A stretch of 5,698 bases of DNA from JBLHKE01 sp047619485 (GTDB lineage: Bacteria > Verrucomicrobiota > Verrucomicrobiia > Verrucomicrobiales > DEV007): assembly GCA_047619485.1 (NCBI GenBank), contig JBLHKE010000524.1, positions 1-5,698 on the forward strand, given 5' to 3'. The translations under genes were made by a program, and so were the position numbers. This document shows positions 1 to 5,698 of the stretch, piece by piece (position 1 is the stretch's first letter; each line of letters opens with the position of its first letter). The notes below the pieces were generated by a model. That model was given only the letters and a program-made list of their open reading frames with translations, did not search any database and was not told the DNA's origin.

Positions 1-66
1 ACCGGCGATTGCCCCACCTACGATTATGCGGCGGCGGCTCATGTCAGAGTTCATCGATCGATCCAT
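1..66 (-). CDS. N-terminus of a divergent gene, possible Tat-exported or Rossmann-type protein (partial)
   Basis: The minus strand reads ATG at 66-64 and stays open for 22 codons to the window edge, giving MDRSMNSDMSRRRIIVGGAIAG in two blocks: MDRSMNSDM, then SRRRIIVGGAIAG. An arginine triplet followed by a hydrophobic, glycine/alanine-rich run fits the start of a twin-arginine signal peptide, which is common on exported enzymes of PVC bacteria. The same residues could instead be the first beta strand and glycine loop of a nucleotide-binding Rossmann fold, with GGAIAG in place of GxGxxG. Other in-frame ATGs lie at 84, 54 and 42; the start at 66 was preferred because a weak purine-rich stretch (GAGTAGG on the minus strand) lies 6 nt before it. 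The gene is divergent from the transposase at 188. The product cannot be named because only the leader is visible. Confidence 0.45.
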   Translation of the reverse strand, partial: MDRSMNSDMSRRRIIVGGAIAG

Positions 67-114
67 GATGAACCTACTCAGCATTTTTGTAGGCGCGCTA
101 CTAGTTTCTGCCAT

Positions 115-143
115 TAACGCAAGGGGCCACACCCCTTGCGTTA
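115..143. repeat. Perfect 12-bp inverted repeat (REP-like hairpin) upstream of the transposase
   Basis: TAACGCAAGGGG at 115-126 is the exact reverse complement of CCCCTTGCGTTA at 132-143, separated by the 5-nt loop CCACA. The arms are GC-rich next to the loop and the transcript or single strand would fold into a stable hairpin. It lies 45 bp upstream of the transposase start at 188. Transposases of the RAYT/IS200 type recognise foldback DNA hairpins of this kind, so this is a likely substrate or end of the element, or a REP-type repeat. That role is inference. I found no second copy inside the window. It is not followed by a T-run, so an intrinsic terminator is less likely. Confidence 0.75.
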
Positions 144-151
144 CTTTACCC

Positions 152-180
152 TTGACTGTGCCCTCTGACCCTGCTTTTAT
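152..180 (+). promoter_or_regulatory. Possible sigma-70-like promoter for the transposase
   Basis: TTGACT at 152-157 matches a -35 box closely. With a 17-bp spacer the -10 position holds TTTTAT (175-180); TATAGC at 178-183 is an alternative with longer spacing. If used, transcription would begin very near the ATG at 188, giving an almost leaderless mRNA, which agrees with the absence of a Shine-Dalgarno motif there. The -10 match is poor, so this is tentative. Confidence 0.25.
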
Positions 181-187
181 AGCTCTA

Positions 188-1231
188 ATGCGCAAGACTC
201 GTGAATTTTTACTTGGCGATAAGAAACGCACCCAGTGTGTTCATGTAGTCTCCCGAACGGCTGGGCAGGAGATTTTGTTTGGCGATGCTGAGAAGGAGAC
301 GTTTCGAAAGATTCTGTTCAAACAGCTGAAGTTTAGCGGGCTGCGGGCACTTGCCTGGTGCTTTATGGGTAATCACTTTCACCTTTTGTTGGAAATTCCC
401 AACAAGGAGCATGCACTGGAAGGGCTGACTGAGGAGGATCTGATCGGGCGGCTCAACTGCCTGAAGGGCGAGTTCTCGACTAGGATGCTACTCGGCGATG
501 TGAAGATGTTTCGAAGCAATGGCAATGCCAAAGGGATCACTGAAATCGCCGCAAAGGTAGCGGCACGGCTTTTCGATCTGTCGATGTTCATGAAAGAACT
601 CAAGATGAAGATGACGGCTGCCTACAACTACGCCAACGGGCGCAAGGGAACCTTGTGGGAGGGACGGTTTAAGAGTGTCGTCGTGCAGGGGGGAGACGCG
701 GTGCGGACGGTGGCTGCCTACATCGACCTGAACCCGATCCGCGCTGGACTTGTCGATGCTCCCGAGGACTATCGCTGGTGTAGCTATGCGGCTGCGGTCG
801 GCGGGATGCGTCTGGCACGATCTGGCTTGGTATCTGCAATCTCTTACGAGAAAAAAATTACCTGGTCACGCGCAGCCGAGTCTTACCGGCAGTTGTTGTT
901 CGGGACGGGACAGGAAGTCAAAGGCGGCAAAACACCCGATGGCGATGTGAAGTCGAAGGGCGGATTCACGCAAAAGGAGATTGCGGCGGTCATCCAATCC
1001 GGCGGGAAACTATCGCTGGCAGCGGTCTTGCGCTGCCGGGTACGGTATTTTACGGATGGCGTCGTGCTAGGAACCCAACAATTCGTCGATGAGTTCTTCG
1101 CAAAGCAGCGCGAGGGATTTGGTAGTCGGAGGAAGAATGGCGGGCGACGGATGAAGGGGGCTGCCTGGGGTGCGCTGCGCACCTTGAGAGATCTACGAGA
1201 GGATGTCATCCGAGCGAATTCAACGACCTAG
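188..1231 (+). CDS. REP-associated tyrosine transposase (RAYT), IS200-like Y1/HUH family
   Basis: Predicted single-strand DNA nuclease/transposase of 347 residues. The HUH metal-binding motif is GNHFHLLL (His63 and His65). The catalytic tyrosine is probably Tyr146 or Tyr148 in AAYNYANGRKG, followed by the family signature GTLWEGRFKS (154-163) and AAYIDLNPIRAGLV (176-189) with DYRWCSY after it. Known members cleave and rejoin hairpin-containing single-stranded DNA through a 5'-phosphotyrosine. A C-terminal extension after about residue 205 contains RYFTDGVVLGTQQFVDEFF and a basic tail, as in longer RAYTs, and may bind DNA. The frame is open back to 26, but the start at 188 was chosen because MRKTREF is the typical family beginning and the upstream part would translate through the 115-143 palindrome. 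No Shine-Dalgarno site is seen. The gene looks intact, and no flanking insertion-sequence ends were identified, which fits a single-copy domesticated RAYT. Confidence 0.9.
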   Translation: MRKTREFLLGDKKRTQCVHVVSRTAGQEILFGDAEKETFRKILFKQLKFSGLRALAWCFMGNHFHLLLEIPNKEHALEGLTEEDLIGRLNCLKGEFSTRMLLGDVKMFRSNGNAKGITEIAAKVAARLFDLSMFMKELKMKMTAAYNYANGRKGTLWEGRFKSVVVQGGDAVRTVAAYIDLNPIRAGLVDAPEDYRWCSYAAAVGGMRLARSGLVSAISYEKKITWSRAAESYRQLLFGTGQEVKGGKTPDGDVKSKGGFTQKEIAAVIQSGGKLSLAAVLRCRVRYFTDGVVLGTQQFVDEFFAKQREGFGSRRKNGGRRMKGAAWGALRTLRDLREDVIRANSTT

Positions 1232-1829
1232 CTAGTGGTCAAAGCGCGAGGACTACGCGAACAGCCAGTTTGTCTGCGCCGTGTTCAAGGGATACAAGAG
1301 CGTGTTAGCGCTCGGGAGTATCGAGACGGGAAAGCCAGTGCTGCGACTTCTGAACTCAAAAACAGAGGAGCCGTCTCCAATTGTTTCCACGATTCGCACA
1401 GAGTTTCCCGATGAATCGAAAGAGAAGTATCGGGGTGTGGCTGGCGATGATGTGAGTCCAAGCAGTTGGAAAACGATTCGATGGAATGATTGAGGTCTCC
1501 GTGGAGTTTGGAGATGTTGGGAAAATTATGGATCCAAGGAGATGTCAGCGAGGACATTGGGGCGCGGAAACGGAAAATCGTCCTTAAAATCCCTTGATCA
1601 CACTTGGCTTCAAGTTCGAAGATCGGCGGCTGGCCACGGGGTCTGCCCATTTTTCTTTGACCCGAACTCCTCTTCGTTTTTCCATTCTCCTCTTGAGATT
1701 TTTCGCTGGGAATGTGCCAGTTCCCGGAGAAGCTGGGGGGGAATTCGGGCAAATCCAGCCGGCGGCCGCATCAGCTTGAGCTGGGGATCGCTAGCGGGAG
1801 CAATCTACCCCATGGCGCGGTAACAAGAT
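1232..1829. other. Gene-poor spacer without a convincing gene
   Basis: About 600 bp between the transposase stop and the next coding frame. One plus-strand frame is open from 1236 to 1493 (ATG at 1281, 70 codons), beginning MFKGYKSVLALG and ending WKTIRWND; I do not recognise it, and it has no visible ribosome site. A minus-strand frame of 155 codons (1285-1752) is rich in Ser, Pro, Arg and His and has no motif, so it is likely chance. Only small palindromes occur: GGGAA/TTCCC around a loop of 8 nt near 1710-1727 and CAGCTTGAGCTG near 1771-1782. No rho-independent terminator, tRNA or clear promoter was found. The stretch may be the remains of older genes or the flank of an insertion. Confidence 0.5.
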
Positions 1830-2475
1830 TTGCCCACAGTGACAATGACAGTGAAAGGAATATCGAAAAAACGTAGCAGCCTGATTGTTTGCTTGGCCTT
1901 TTTGCTGGCGTGCGTCCACGACTGCGTGGCGCAGGAAAGTATCCCCGACGGGACGATTGCGTGGAAACTATCGGGGGTGCTGCATCCACAATTGAAGAGC
2001 GAAGGCACCGGCGAGATATTAAGTGTCATCAGCCGGGCGATGAAATCTAACATCGATCAGTATTCAATGGAAGGCTCTCTGCGCGTGTTGGAGCAGGGCG
2101 ATCACGATGAGGCCGTGCGGCTTTTCTCAGCACCGTGCCCGCTCGAAAATTCTTCCGACGGATGGACCGCGCTCCGGCTTCACGGCCACGCCATGGCCCA
2201 CGTGGAGCTGAAAGAATTGGGAACCGCCACTGGCCGACCTCGATGCGGCCATCGAGTCCCACGAAAGGTTATTCAACAACAAGAAGCCGTGCAGCTGTCA
2301 ACGCGTCGCCGGACTGCTAACCACGAAGGCGACTGTCCTCGAGCCGCTGGGGCGAGGCCAAGAGGCGAAGGCAGCGCAGCAACGCGCGGCCGCCGCGTCA
2401 ACCTCACATGCCCAGACACGCTACGGATTGCTACACGATCGGATCGAGGCCTTAACCAAAAAGAAGAAAAAATAA
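1830..2475 (+). pseudogene. Degenerate paralogue of the downstream TPR/thioredoxin-like secreted protein (internal deletion plus frameshift)
   Basis: The product starts (TTG at 1830, or ATG at 1845) with basic residues and a hydrophobic signal peptide ending LLACVHDCVAQ, matching LLACTQLCVAQ of the 899-residue protein encoded next. Directly after it comes PDGTIAWKLSG, which corresponds to RDGTIAWSISG at residues 730-740 of that protein, so about 700 intervening residues are absent. Shared blocks then follow: LEQGDHDEAVRLFS with LEKGDYQQAARIFS, and LRLHGHAMAHVELK with PRFHGRALANIGLK. The frame is broken by one extra A at 2215 or 2216. Skipping it gives KDWEPPLADLDAAIESH, aligned with KDWDTALADIDTAIEAH, and the restored frame runs to TAA at 2473-2475. 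Without correction, translation becomes arginine-rich nonsense to TGA at 2481-2483. A truncated exported peptide could still be made, but the gene appears non-functional. Nucleotide divergence shows the duplication is old. Confidence 0.85.
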
Positions 2476-2479
2476 CGTC

Positions 2480-5179
2480 GTGACAAGATTGACTAGAGTT
2501 CGCCCATTTCCCGCGCTGACCATCGCGCTTCTGCTAGCATGCACTCAGCTGTGCGTCGCTCAGGACGCAGCGCCTGACATCCCAAAGAGCAAGATCGCCA
2601 CGCTGCAAAAAGAGTTGGGTCAACTCGGAGGAGAGAGGACTTCGGCAGTCCGCGCGCGCCGCGCTTGCAAGAACATTGTCCGCGATGGAGAAGCCCTCCT
2701 TAAAGCATCGCCTACCGCCCCCAACCGCTACCGCGTCCTGGCGATCATGCTGCAGAGCCAGAAACGCTTGCTTGGCTTGGACAACTCCGAGCGGAATCGC
2801 GAAGCCCTGTTCGAGACCTGTGACAAACTGGTCGATGCTCCCGACGAATTCGCCGGGCTTCGCCTCGAGGCCGACCTTCTACTCTCGGAAAAATCGCTGA
2901 GTCTCAAGAACGCCGATTTAAAAGAGCGCGCAGTGGCTCTCGCAGAGATCATCCAACGCTACCGGGATACACCTGGGGAAGCGAAAAGTCTCAAGATGGC
3001 CGCGCTCATCGCGCCGAAGCTCGAAGCTTGGGAACTGGAAGATGAGATCCTCAACACGATGGACGATCGTTTCATGGACGACCCCGGTGTCATCGAATTC
3101 CGTCGAACCTATCTCGGTGCCAGTAAGCTCGATGTTTTGTTCAGGGGCAGCTTTGCACGCACCGACGGCTCCATCTTAAAGTTCCCGGTCGACCGGTTGG
3201 GTCATCTTTGCATCATGGTGTTCTGGTCGAAAGAAACGCAGGGATTCGAGAAGGCCCTGGAGCAGATCAACGCTCACCAGGAACTCTATCCGGGGCGGTT
3301 CGACTTCTTCAGCTTCAACGTGGACGAACTGCCAGATGCAGGGGAAGCGACGTTACGCAGCATGGAATTGGACTGGACCGTCCTGCGACTGCCGGGCGGC
3401 AGGGCAAGCCAGGCCTTCCGCACCTACGGGCAACGCGATCCGGTCGGTATTTTTGTGAACGCCTACGGCCATGCCCTTCTGACCCCGAATGCCAACTACG
3501 GACGCGGGGGCACAGCAGCAACCAATCCTTTCAAGATCGATGAGGTCAGAATTTCCGATCAACGCTACCTCACGCAATTGCAGTCGTTGTTCATCGGCGA
3601 TTTCCTGGTATCCAAAGGCAGCCCGGTGGAGTCGATCCCAGCTGCAGTGCTCGATCCGATCCAAGCCTGCTTTGCCGCAGCCCCGTTGCGCTACCGGCTC
3701 ACCCGTGAAGAAGCGCTAGCGAACTACCAGAAGGCGGAGCAACTGTGCCGCGCGGCCATCGCGCAATTTCCCAAAGCCCCAGATCTGTGGCGCGTGCGCG
3801 ATCGCCGCATCATCGCCCTGATGGGAATATGGAAACTCGCTGGCGAACCCAAACACCTCCAGGAGGCCGTTAAAGAAGCACGCGCCTCGCTGGCCACTCC
3901 CCTGCCCTCTGGCGCCAACGTCGTGGCGCAGTTTTGCCTAGCGAAAGACGCGCTGCGTCAGAGCGATGCGAATCCGAAGTCGGTGCTGTCCGCCTTGATC
4001 GATGCAACCGGAGGTGCCGACGCTCCGGGATCAGCCCATGCCGTGGCGGCCATCCTCGCGCTGGACGCCAACTCACGCGAACTCCACCATCAGCATCGCG
4101 AGATTCTACTCGAGAGTTACACCGGCAATCCCATGCTGTGGGCAGTCGTCTCATTCCTTCGTGATCGCTACCACCGCTATCACCTTTTGGAGGCCAACTA
4201 CATTCGGTCCGAGCGTCGATGGACGCGCGCCTATCTGATCAATCACGGCCTCGACACTTCGACTGCGTCGCTGCCCGATATCGAGCTCAAGACACTCGAC
4301 GGCGGAACACTGAAACTGCCGAAAGATGGCGAGGGCAAGTTGACGCTGCTGATGTTCGTCGAGCCGCCTGCGGCTCCCGATAACGAGTTCCCTCACAAGG
4401 TCGGCGGAACGCCTGCCGAAGGCAGAAAAGGAGCATCTCCCGGCGTCATGCAATACGCCTTCGAGATGGCTGAGCGACATGTCCACAAAGAGGTCAATGT
4501 TGTCGCTGCCTTCCTCTGCGACGATGCAGATCGGGTCAAGAAGCTGATGGAAAAAAACGCCTGGCCCTGTCAGGCGGCCATCGTCCCGAGTGGCCTCGAA
4601 AACCCGCTCATCCAGCAGCTCGGCGTCCTCTCGGCAGACCGTATCCCCAACGTCTTTTTACTGCGACGCGACGGCACCATTGCCTGGTCCATATCGGGAT
4701 TCGAGTATCGATCTGATTTCGGCTATCCCTTCGCCATCCGCCTCGCCATGAAAGTTCACATCGAGGTGTGTGATACGCAATTGGCTTACCAGGCATTGGA
4801 AAAAGGCGACTACCAACAAGCCGCTCGCATTTTTTCTGGCCCCTTCCTTCCCGAAAAGGACGAGCGCTACCGCTGGACTGGGCCACGTTTTCACGGACGG
4901 GCGCTGGCGAATATCGGGCTGAAGGATTGGGACACGGCGCTGGCGGACATCGACACCGCCATCGAGGCGCACGGCAAGGAATTCGACCACGCTAAAAACA
5001 GCCCCTGCGAGAGCATGCAGGAGATGCAAAGCGTGAGGGCGAGCATTTTAGCGAAACTCGGCCGGGCAGACGAGGCCGAAGCAGCGCAGAGGCAGGCCGC
5101 CATCCCGCCTTCAGAATATCCCGAGACACCTTACGAACTGTTCCATAAGAACTTGGGAAAATTGCGAAAGCCCCAATAG
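2480..5179 (+). CDS. Large exported protein with two redox-inactive thioredoxin-like domains and TPR-like helices
   Basis: 899 residues from a GTG start, chosen because it places basic residues (MTRLTRVRPFP) before the hydrophobic core of a signal peptide. Cleavage could follow CVA-Q near residue 27, or Cys21 in LLAC could be lipidated; either places it outside the cytoplasm. Residues about 35-215 are helical repeats. A first thioredoxin/TlpA-like domain spans about 217-345, with FWSKETQGF where active members have FWxxWCxxC, and a cis-proline-like RDPVGIF (Pro321). Helices occupy about 400-595. A second such domain spans about 598-745, with MFVEPPAAPD at the active-site position and RIPNVFLLRRDG (Pro723). 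A TPR-like region follows at about 765-870. With no CxxC in either domain, disulfide chemistry is unlikely; ligand binding or scaffolding is inferred. It lies 4 nt after the restored upstream paralogue and 15 nt before the next gene, suggesting one transcript. No strong Shine-Dalgarno site is present. Family name not recognised. Confidence 0.85.
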   Translation: MTRLTRVRPFPALTIALLLACTQLCVAQDAAPDIPKSKIATLQKELGQLGGERTSAVRARRACKNIVRDGEALLKASPTAPNRYRVLAIMLQSQKRLLGLDNSERNREALFETCDKLVDAPDEFAGLRLEADLLLSEKSLSLKNADLKERAVALAEIIQRYRDTPGEAKSLKMAALIAPKLEAWELEDEILNTMDDRFMDDPGVIEFRRTYLGASKLDVLFRGSFARTDGSILKFPVDRLGHLCIMVFWSKETQGFEKALEQINAHQELYPGRFDFFSFNVDELPDAGEATLRSMELDWTVLRLPGGRASQAFRTYGQRDPVGIFVNAYGHALLTPNANYGRGGTAATNPFKIDEVRISDQRYLTQLQSLFIGDFLVSKGSPVESIPAAVLDPIQACFAAAPLRYRLTREEALANYQKAEQLCRAAIAQFPKAPDLWRVRDRRIIALMGIWKLAGEPKHLQEAVKEARASLATPLPSGANVVAQFCLAKDALRQSDANPKSVLSALIDATGGADAPGSAHAVAAILALDANSRELHHQHREILLESYTGNPMLWAVVSFLRDRYHRYHLLEANYIRSERRWTRAYLINHGLDTSTASLPDIELKTLDGGTLKLPKDGEGKLTLLMFVEPPAAPDNEFPHKVGGTPAEGRKGASPGVMQYAFEMAERHVHKEVNVVAAFLCDDADRVKKLMEKNAWPCQAAIVPSGLENPLIQQLGVLSADRIPNVFLLRRDGTIAWSISGFEYRSDFGYPFAIRLAMKVHIEVCDTQLAYQALEKGDYQQAARIFSGPFLPEKDERYRWTGPRFHGRALANIGLKDWDTALADIDTAIEAHGKEFDHAKNSPCESMQEMQSVRASILAKLGRADEAEAAQRQAAIPPSEYPETPYELFHKNLGKLRKPQ

Positions 5180-5194
5180 TAAAAACACCCGACC

Positions 5195-5698
5195 ATGAAT
5201 GGAATACCCAAAACACTCTGCTTGATGACCGCCGCCCTCGTGGGTTTGTGTTTGTGTCAGGTTTCAAACGCCGCCGGAAAACAGCCGGAGGTTCCGCTGA
5301 ACCCACAGGACGAAAAACTGTTCGCAGGCTACACCTAGCTGCGCGCTGGAGCACCCGGACGGCAACGTCAGAGAATCAATGAAAACCGCAGCCGAGTTGA
5401 TGGTCGCGATGTATTTAAATTATGAACAGGCCTACCTCGACAAGGAGCTCGATCCGGCCTTCGGGGCCTACACCGACTTCGAGTACCGTTTCATCTTCCC
5501 CCATCGCACGGTGGAGGATGTCGCGTGGCTGCGCTGGACGGTGCGCAACTATCGCCCAGATCACATCTTCATGGAGGACTACAAGTGGCGCTATGTGCGC
5601 ATCGTCAGGACCGACATCCCTTACACCAGCAACGTCAAACGCCCGGTGCGACCAGACCTCGGCCTGTCCAAGATCCAAGATTATTTCATTGAAGGCGG
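5195..5698 (+). pseudogene. Frameshifted gene for a secreted protein of unknown function, running off the edge
   Basis: ATG at 5195 begins MNGIPKTLCLMTAALVGLCL, a good Sec signal peptide with a plausible cleavage in SNA-AGK, continuing as EKLFAGYT to TAG at 5336-5338 after 47 residues. The frame shifted by one base is open from 5301 to the window end and reads naturally: ALEHPDGNVRES, then AAELMVAMYLNYEQAYLDKE, TVEDVAWLRWTVRNY, EDYKWRYVRIVRTDIPYTSN and finally KIQDYFIEG. The two halves therefore belong to one protein split by a +1 shift (or loss of two bases) between 5301 and 5338; dropping T5336 would join GYT to SCALEHPDG. An independent start at ATG 5379 is possible but would lack the signal peptide. 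The mature part is acidic and aromatic-rich; I do not recognise the family. The last residues resemble the run-up to the active cysteine in some transglutaminase-like proteins of PVC bacteria, but that is a guess. It follows the 899-residue gene by 15 nt and probably shares its transcript. Confidence 0.65.

Noticed and set aside
115..143. Intrinsic terminator
   Set aside because: The stem is followed by TTACTTTACC rather than a T-run and no gene clearly ends just upstream.
1225..1240. Hairpin GACC-tagctagt-GGTC at the transposase stop as the right end of the element
   Set aside because: Only a 4-bp stem with no similarity to the 115-143 palindrome.
1285..1752. 155-codon open frame on the minus strand
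   Set aside because: No recognisable motif, no ribosome site, and a composition rich in Ser, Pro, Arg and His typical of chance frames.
1771..1782. CAGCTTGAGCTG palindrome as an operator
   Set aside because: Five-base arms with a two-base loop are common by chance and no repeat or promoter surrounds it.
2211..2233. Programmed ribosomal frameshift
   Set aside because: No slippery heptamer or stimulatory structure was evident, and the gene also has a large internal deletion, so decay is the simpler reading.
2234..2483. Arginine-rich C-terminus of the uncorrected 1830-2483 frame as a real protein domain
   Set aside because: The alternative frame aligns with the C-terminus of the neighbouring protein, so this sequence is out-of-frame translation.
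2480..5179. Naming the large gene tlpA or calling it a thiol-disulfide oxidoreductase
   Set aside because: Both thioredoxin-like domains lack CxxC, and the length and TPR-like regions are unlike TlpA.
5415..5678. 87-codon minus-strand frame
   Set aside because: It lies opposite the plus-strand secreted-protein frame, which has a far more natural composition; it is the antisense shadow.

Overview
The window looks like an accessory, partly decaying stretch of a Gram-negative chromosome. Several secreted proteins with signal peptides, a possible twin-arginine leader, a REP-associated tyrosine transposase with a long C-terminal extension, near absence of Shine-Dalgarno sites, and a large TPR plus thioredoxin-fold secreted protein together suggest the PVC group, most likely Verrucomicrobiota. 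That assignment is inference from style; no marker gene is present.

Layout. Positions 1-66 (minus strand) carry only the first codons of a divergent gene with an arginine-rich, hydrophobic N-terminus. Positions 115-143 hold a perfect 12-bp inverted repeat with a 5-nt loop, immediately upstream of an intact transposase of the RAYT/IS200-like (Y1, HUH) type at 188-1231. Positions 1232-1829 contain no convincing gene. From about 1830 to the right edge all genes read rightwards and are tightly packed: a broken gene (1830-2475), an 899-residue secreted protein (2480-5179), and a third secreted-protein gene that is frameshifted and runs off the edge (5195-5698).

The main result is the relation between the first two of these. 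The 1830-2475 gene is a diverged, degenerate paralogue of the 899-residue protein. It keeps the signal peptide and the C-terminal region, lacks the roughly 700 residues between them, and then carries a one-base insertion near 2215-2216. With that base removed, its reading frame aligns with the C-terminus of the big protein and ends 4 nt before that gene's GTG start. The big protein has two thioredoxin-like domains, both without the CxxC active site, embedded in helical/TPR-like regions. It is therefore probably a scaffold or binding protein rather than a thiol oxidoreductase. The third gene begins with a clear signal peptide whose frame stops at 5336-5338, while a +1-shifted frame continues the protein to the edge.

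Together the window shows a mobile-element-associated palindrome and its transposase next to a tandemly duplicated secreted-protein locus with two separate frameshifts. No defence system, CRISPR array, rRNA or tRNA was recognised.
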